From Xestospongia bergquistia (taxonomy: Eukaryota > Porifera > Demospongiae > Haplosclerida > Petrosiidae): a stretch of DNA of 64,000 nucleotides. The first letter of the stretch is position 1, and each line of letters begins with the position of its first letter. The stretch spans positions 20,302,446 to 20,366,445 of the forward strand of contig OZ014411.1 of the NCBI GenBank assembly GCA_963965975.1. Reading direction: 5' to 3'. Under the pieces are notes generated by a model. That model saw nothing but the letters and a program-made list of their open reading frames with translations. It was not told the DNA's origin and searched no databases. A program made the translations under genes and the position numbers. Shown here in pieces: positions 59,501 to 64,000 of this stretch.

Positions 59501-62205
59501 ATTCTTATTAGAGGAGGCAATGTAAATACTTTAGATAAGGTAAGTCTATTTCATTTTAAGATCTATGAATATGCCAAATATGACGAATATTGGAACATAG
59601 ATAATAGAGAGGGAGGAGGGATTGGAAACGCAATGCAAATTTGCGGCGGATGCTAGACACGGTCACATGATTTGATCTAAAATGGCCAGTGGAGTGGTAA
59701 GAGCTGCTATGTGCTCAATTCTGACTGATTCGGACATCAGTGATTCAGAATGTTTGAGGGAAGGCAAGCAACAGATCACTGAACGTTTTCAGGCAATGAA
59801 CAACAATCATCAGCTCTGTTCATTTGATACTTTAATGAAAACCTTAGAAAGACATTTCTACACTTGTTTGTTGACTGAACATTCCAGCCATTCAAAAAGT
59901 GTTTTAAGAGAGAAGTTATGGAGCACATTTCATTAGAATTAATGAATTACCTAAGATTTGGAGCGACTTCTGTAAAATCGAAAGCTTTGAAAAAGAAATC
60001 AACACCTACTTCAGATACTTAATTAACTATTCATTAGTTTTATAAACTGATCAATACACTTGGTCTTATAATTACATCATAGATTTCCTTGGTCTTTTTG
60101 TTAATGGAGTATTGTCAATTTGTGTTGTTTCTTCTAGTTGTCTTTTACGACAGTTACCTCGAAAAGGTTGTAAAGCTGCAGATCCTTGAACCCTTAGTGA
60201 TACAGTACTTTTACAAAATTGTTCAATCCAATCATCTTCACTTTCAACCGGATGAACTGAATCAGGAGAATCTAAGTTTGGGGCAGTATCTCTTGACATG
60301 CTCAACTCATTACTAGCTGAATATGATGTTAAGTCTGACACATCATGACTACTTTCTGATGAAGAGGAACTTGATAGTGAGCTAACTGTAGTTTTTCTCG
60401 TTCTTCCTATTGATCACTTTTTTTAGCTTGATCATAACGCTTTGGTCGTCGGCCAAGACAGAACTTACGCTTTCCCATTCTAAATAATGTAAGTGAACTT
60501 TCAGTACTGAAATAATAATAGAACAAATAACTAGCCAAGTTGTATAATGGTAGCAAAAACAATAACATTATTTAGCCAGCAGTTTAAAAAGGTACTGCAG
60601 CATTCATTAGGAACCAGTCAAATGTTAATTGGGTCAACAAAAATGACATGGCAGCCATAAAAATCCCAACAGTGAAAAGGCTATTATATTGATCAGTAGG
60701 GTTAAACTGTACAACAAACCACTATATCCTTGTGTCCCTTACAGCAATACCTTCCGTAGATATCATGTGCAATGCTACCATTTTGACTTTCTCATTCTAA
60801 TCAAATTTGCTTTTAAAAAAATCCCAACACTGAAACAAACACAAATAAATGACCTAAAACACACACAATTGTGATGTGAGCTTACCTTGACTATCGAAAG
60901 AGTGTTTTCTTGAAAGCAACAAAGGTTTTCTGACTTTTCTCAAACACACAAGTCACAGAGATCACATGTAGCTGAATTTTCCAAATACTGCACACTCTAA
61001 CTGCACTAAGGGGCGTGACCGTGTCAAGCATCCGCCGCGAATTTGCATTGTGTTTCCAATCCCTCCTCCCTCTCTATTATCTATGATTGGAAGAAGATGG
61101 TACCAATCACTTATTACAATATTAGAAAAAAAATGTCATTTGTTTTTATAACATGTGTATTAACCAATTTTACTACTTATTGTTATTGGACACCATCAGA
61201 TGTACAAATATCACTTTTTCATAATTTTATCAATAATCAGTTGAAATTCACAAACGAAAATAGCAGTGATGGACATGAATTGAAGCATTATTTGTTTAGC
61301 TTTGAATTTTACACTTTAAATGTTTAAAAATATAATTTTGTGTATACATAGGACAGCAATTGTCATGCAGACTACTTGAATTTGTATGCCACTGGATAGT
61401 AAATAAATAGATGAGATTGTTTGTTGGTTTTTTGACAGTGCTGATAGCATGATTTCATCTTGTTCTAAAACTAGAGAGTATTGAAGAATTTAAAGGTGAT
61501 AATGAATCCAGGAGTGGTATATTTCTGTAACTGGTATGCTTGTTGCTATTATTAAGAAGCCCCCAATATTGAAATGGTGACCTTTTTTATTGTCCAGATT
61601 GTTATAGACCTATAGTTTGTGAGATGCAATAATTGTCAGAAAGAGATGATGTTGGTTAGACTTGTTAATAATATAATTAGAGAGCCAGTCCTATGTTAAT
61701 ACAAAGAAGATGATAGCTGATATGCTAAGCACATAAAGAGCAACGTGTTATATTTTTGTCAGATGCTGGTCTTTTTAGTCAATAGTATATAGGTCTAAAT
61801 TGTACTAATTCTATGTTTGCATCTTGTTTATCAGTCCCTCATATTACAGTGTATATAGTTTTAATCCATCTTGCATGAATTAGTCTTTAAAAACTTCTTT
61901 AAGTAATAAAGGCTTATACTAGTAATAGATTTCATCAAGTCCTACATGTACTAGATGACTTAGATGTAGACAACATATGAATGTAATATGTTATAATGTT
62001 AACACCAAAGTGCATAAATATAAAACAATAGAGAAAGTTGGTATGTTTGTACTGTTATTGTAGAGTTTCATTTTCCATTTGATTGTTTGTGTGTTTTTTC
62101 TAATAGAGTGGATGGGCAGCTCTTCATTATGCAAGTTACAAAGGACATCCAGACATCGTTGAAGTATTAGTCAACCATAATGCTGATATGAATGTTATTA
62201 CTACG
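55961..62205 (+). CDS. Ankyrin-repeat protein, first three exons (continues past the window)
   Basis: Coding segments 55961-55969 (ATG GAA TTG, donor GTAAGT), 59447-59539 (31 codons) and 62107-62205 (33 codons), all phase 0. The second segment, SLIEFTKKGRLSGVKDILI then GGNVNTLDK, is an N-terminal ankyrin cap-like unit. The third, GWAALHYASYKGHPDIVEVL then HNADMNV, is a canonical 33-residue ankyrin repeat. One-repeat-per-exon phase-0 structure is common for expanded ankyrin genes. The remaining exons, and any effector domain (kinase, death, SOCS or other), lie beyond 64000, so function cannot be assigned. Confidence 0.82.
56465..56715. repeat. (AT)n and (ATCT)n microsatellites
   Basis: About 65 bases of AT are followed by long ATCT/ATCC runs. 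A plus-strand open frame over it is low-complexity only. The ATCT end recurs at about 58255-58330. Confidence 0.9.
56690..57860. repeat. Direct duplication, copy 1 (ankyrin gene intron 1)
   Basis: Matches 58280-59330 in the same orientation over most of its length, with insertions and deletions. Both begin with the ATAGATAGATATACACAC junction and share ACGGAAGCCTCAGATGGACA and later AACTGAACTACTAT blocks. Confidence 0.8.
57990..58250. repeat. Direct repeat partner of 61340-61610
   Basis: Shares long blocks such as GGACAGCAATTGTCATGCAG and GGTATATTTCTGTAACT with the segment at 61340-61610. Confidence 0.8.
58280..59330. repeat. Direct duplication, copy 2 (ankyrin gene intron 1)
   Basis: Second copy of 56690-57860. 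It contains inverted TACGGAAGCC...GGCTTCCGTA blocks (58518-58541 and 58876-58899), suggesting an older TIR element of about 380 bases inside the duplicated unit. Confidence 0.8.
59682..59936 (+). CDS. Unknown 84-residue frame in TIR element
   Basis: Starts MASGVVRAAMCSI, immediately inside the left inverted repeat. Polar, with a helical middle and no known motif. A further frame just downstream may belong to it after a frame shift. Function unknown; possibly an exon of the element's own gene. Confidence 0.4.
   Translation: MASGVVRAAMCSILTDSDISDSECLREGKQQITERFQAMNNNHQLCSFDTLMKTLERHFYTCLLTEHSSHSKSVLREKLWSTFH
60072..60481 (-). pseudogene. Unknown Ser-rich, basic-ended frame in TIR element
   Basis: A short frame starts MGKRKFCLGRRPKRYDQ at 60481 and stops. 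A second frame (60072-60341) is Ser/Asp-rich and ends in the basic TKRPRKSMM. They appear to be one protein broken by a small frame change near 60415. Basic ends suggest nuclear localisation or DNA binding, but there is no recognised fold. Confidence 0.4.
61340..61610. repeat. Direct repeat partner of 57990-58250
   Basis: Same orientation, about 85 percent similar by eye, and lies just beyond the right end of the TIR element. Confidence 0.75.
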
Positions 62206-62607
62206 GTAATTGAGATGACGAGAATGAAGTGTGTTCTTTATGTTGTGTGAATGGATAGTAACAATTAGAGAAGACATAGCATAGATATTGTAATAATATA
62301 AGACTAGTTTACCTAACTCTAACAAGTACATAAAGCAGGTGGTAGTAGCAGTATAAGGGCAACATGATGTTTTTCATCATTGTTGGTATTGTTGTGTTTG
62401 TGCATAGATAATTACAAAACTAGAAGATTTAAAATATTATTTTATAGAGAAATTTATGTTTTTACCTAAAGTATACGCTTTTATAATTTTTATTTCAAGT
62501 AGTTTAAGAACGATAATAGTAGTTTATAGAGAGTTTGAAGTATCTTCTGACATTTACTTCATTTTTTCAAAATATTCATATTTGCATGTATTGAAAAGTT
62601 TTTTAAA
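62206..62607. other. Ankyrin gene intron 3, first part
   Basis: AT-rich intron sequence following donor GTAATT. Nothing recognised. Confidence 0.5.
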
Positions 62608-64000
62608 TTGAATGTTGTTATTTTATTTACCCTATTGTATTGATGTTAATGGTTTTTAATGCCTTGGACGGAAAGCTTGGCATGGTGTACAATAGATGTT
62701 TTGTATTGCGTAGTATCTATGTGTATCGACTTTTGGAGCAATTTTATTGAGTATATTGTAATAGCAGCTTATGAGATGAAGAAATGAGATTAAAGTGGAT
62801 CCTTTAACTGTTAATTCCAATATGAGCAATGAATTTTGTTAAAACTAGCTGGATGTGATCCGGCATTAGGTATCGCTAATAATGCTTAAATCTTCTTGCT
62901 AAGCTGTTTCTTCAGCTATATGTTTAGCATTTTATAGCTATAGGCTAGTATGAATTTTGAGCATATCAATGTGTTGTTGTCATTTTTTTTTACAATATTG
63001 CATTTGGTTTCCACATTTCCGTTTGCTGTTATTAATTATATTGTGAATATATCGTTTACAATATAAGAGTACGTAATTTTGATATAATTTATTCTAAGTA
63101 TATTTAATTTGTTGTTGTAATTTTGTTTATTGTATTTTTTGTTTTCACATTTATGTTCCTGTGATTACTTATCATCTAAATGTGTTGTTTAAAATATAAT
63201 AGAGGGTAAGTGTGATATAATGTTTTATTCATTCTAAGACTTTTGAATTGAATATTGTTACTTTATTTAACCTATTGTACTGATGTTAATGGTTTTTATT
63301 GCCTTGGATGGAAAGGTTGGCATGGTGTACAATAGATGTTTTGTATTGTGTAGTATCTATGTGTATCGACTTTTAGAGCAATTTTATTGAGTATATTGTA
63401 ATAGCAGCTTATGAGATGAAGAAATGAGATTAAAGTGGATCCTTTAACTGTTGATTCCAATATGAGCAAATGAATTTTGTTAAAACTAACTGGATGTGAT
63501 CTGACATTAGGTATCACTAATAATGCTTAAATCTTCTTCCTAAGTTGTTTCTTCACCTATATGTTTAGCATTTTATAGCTATAGGCTAGTATGAATTTTG
63601 AGCATATCAATGTGTTGTTGTCATTTTTTTACAATATTGATTTCCACATTTCTGTTGCTGTTATTACTTATAATGTGAATGTGTCGTTTATAATATAAGA
63701 GTACGTAATTTTGATATAATGTATTCTAAGTATATTTAATTTGTTGTTGTGATTTTGTTTATTGTATTTTTTGTTTTCACATTTATGTTCCTGTGATTAC
63801 TTATCATCTAAATGTGTTGTTTAAAATATAATAGTGGGTAAGTGTGATATAATGTAGTATTCATTCTAAGACTTTTGAATTGAATGTTGTTATTTTATTT
63901 ACCCTACTGTATTGACGTTAATGGTTTTCAATGGCTTGGATGGAACGCTTGGCATGGTGTACAATGTATGTTTTGTATTGTGTAGTATCTATGTGTATCG
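62608..64000. repeat. Tandem repeat of about 632-640 bases, running off the right edge
   Basis: The block GGCATGGTGTACAAT occurs at 62679, 63319 and 63951, with the surrounding sequence conserved across at least two full units and the start of a third. Units differ by scattered substitutions and small indels. Confidence 0.9.

Larger units (their letters stand above)
59596..61085. mobile_element. TIR DNA transposon with 71-base inverted ends and 7-base target duplication
   Basis: Left end CATAGATAATAGAGAGGGAG (59596-59666) and right end (61015-61085) are inverted copies with about 3 mismatches in 71. ATTGGAA flanks both sides (59589-59595 and 61086-61092). The 1,490-base element lies in ankyrin gene intron 2. 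It encodes two convergent frames and no transposase I recognise. Confidence 0.88.

Overview
The window is eukaryotic and animal. It is AT-rich, its genes are split by GT-AG introns, and it encodes metazoan families: a RIPOR/FAM65-type Rho-binding protein, an IPT/REJ/EGF receptor, a class C (GABA-B-like) seven-helix receptor and AATF/Che-1. Gene density, a mix of very short and kilobase introns, and many small terminal-inverted-repeat elements suggest an early-branching animal, most likely a demosponge. The organism is an inference; the families are read from the sequence.

Bases 1-20,900 are gene-dense, and strands strictly alternate. A RIPOR-like gene (1-7349, minus, 3' end off the window) has a tRNA-Ala gene inside one intron. 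Then come a 1,839-residue receptor with two IPT domains, a REJ region, a GPS whose cleavage triad is lost, EGF repeats, one membrane helix and two cytoplasmic MYND zinc fingers (7957-16123, plus); a 321-residue GABA-B-like receptor without a Venus-flytrap domain (16652-17968, minus); a one-exon RCC1-repeat propeller (18259-19548, plus); an SH3 protein (19717-20477, minus); and AATF (20636-40998, plus). Start sites pair head-to-head and ends pair tail-to-tail. Exon phases were followed base by base in the RIPOR-like, receptor, GABA-B-like, SH3, AATF and ankyrin genes, and all close in frame.

AATF has nine exons. Its last two large introns (4,990 and 10,695 bases) hold most of the other material: a piggyBac-like TTAA element, several TIR elements, a secreted papain-like gene and its broken twin, three hAT transposase remnants, a SAM-domain pseudogene and a degraded Ty3/gypsy element. 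The final AATF exon is only 49 bases.

Bases 41,942-48,101 are a BEL/Pao LTR retrotransposon on the minus strand, with 150-base LTRs differing at one position and a perfect 5-base target duplication. Its coding region nevertheless carries stops, frame shifts and a 105-base duplication. From 48,107 to 51,280 I see only microsatellites. A broken PHD-finger ORF and a pogo/Tigger-type remnant between long inverted repeats follow (51,283-55,765).

The last part is an ankyrin-repeat gene (55,961 to beyond 62,205, plus). Its introns contain duplicated segments, an intact-ended TIR element with a 7-base target duplication, and a roughly 640-base tandem repeat running off the right edge.
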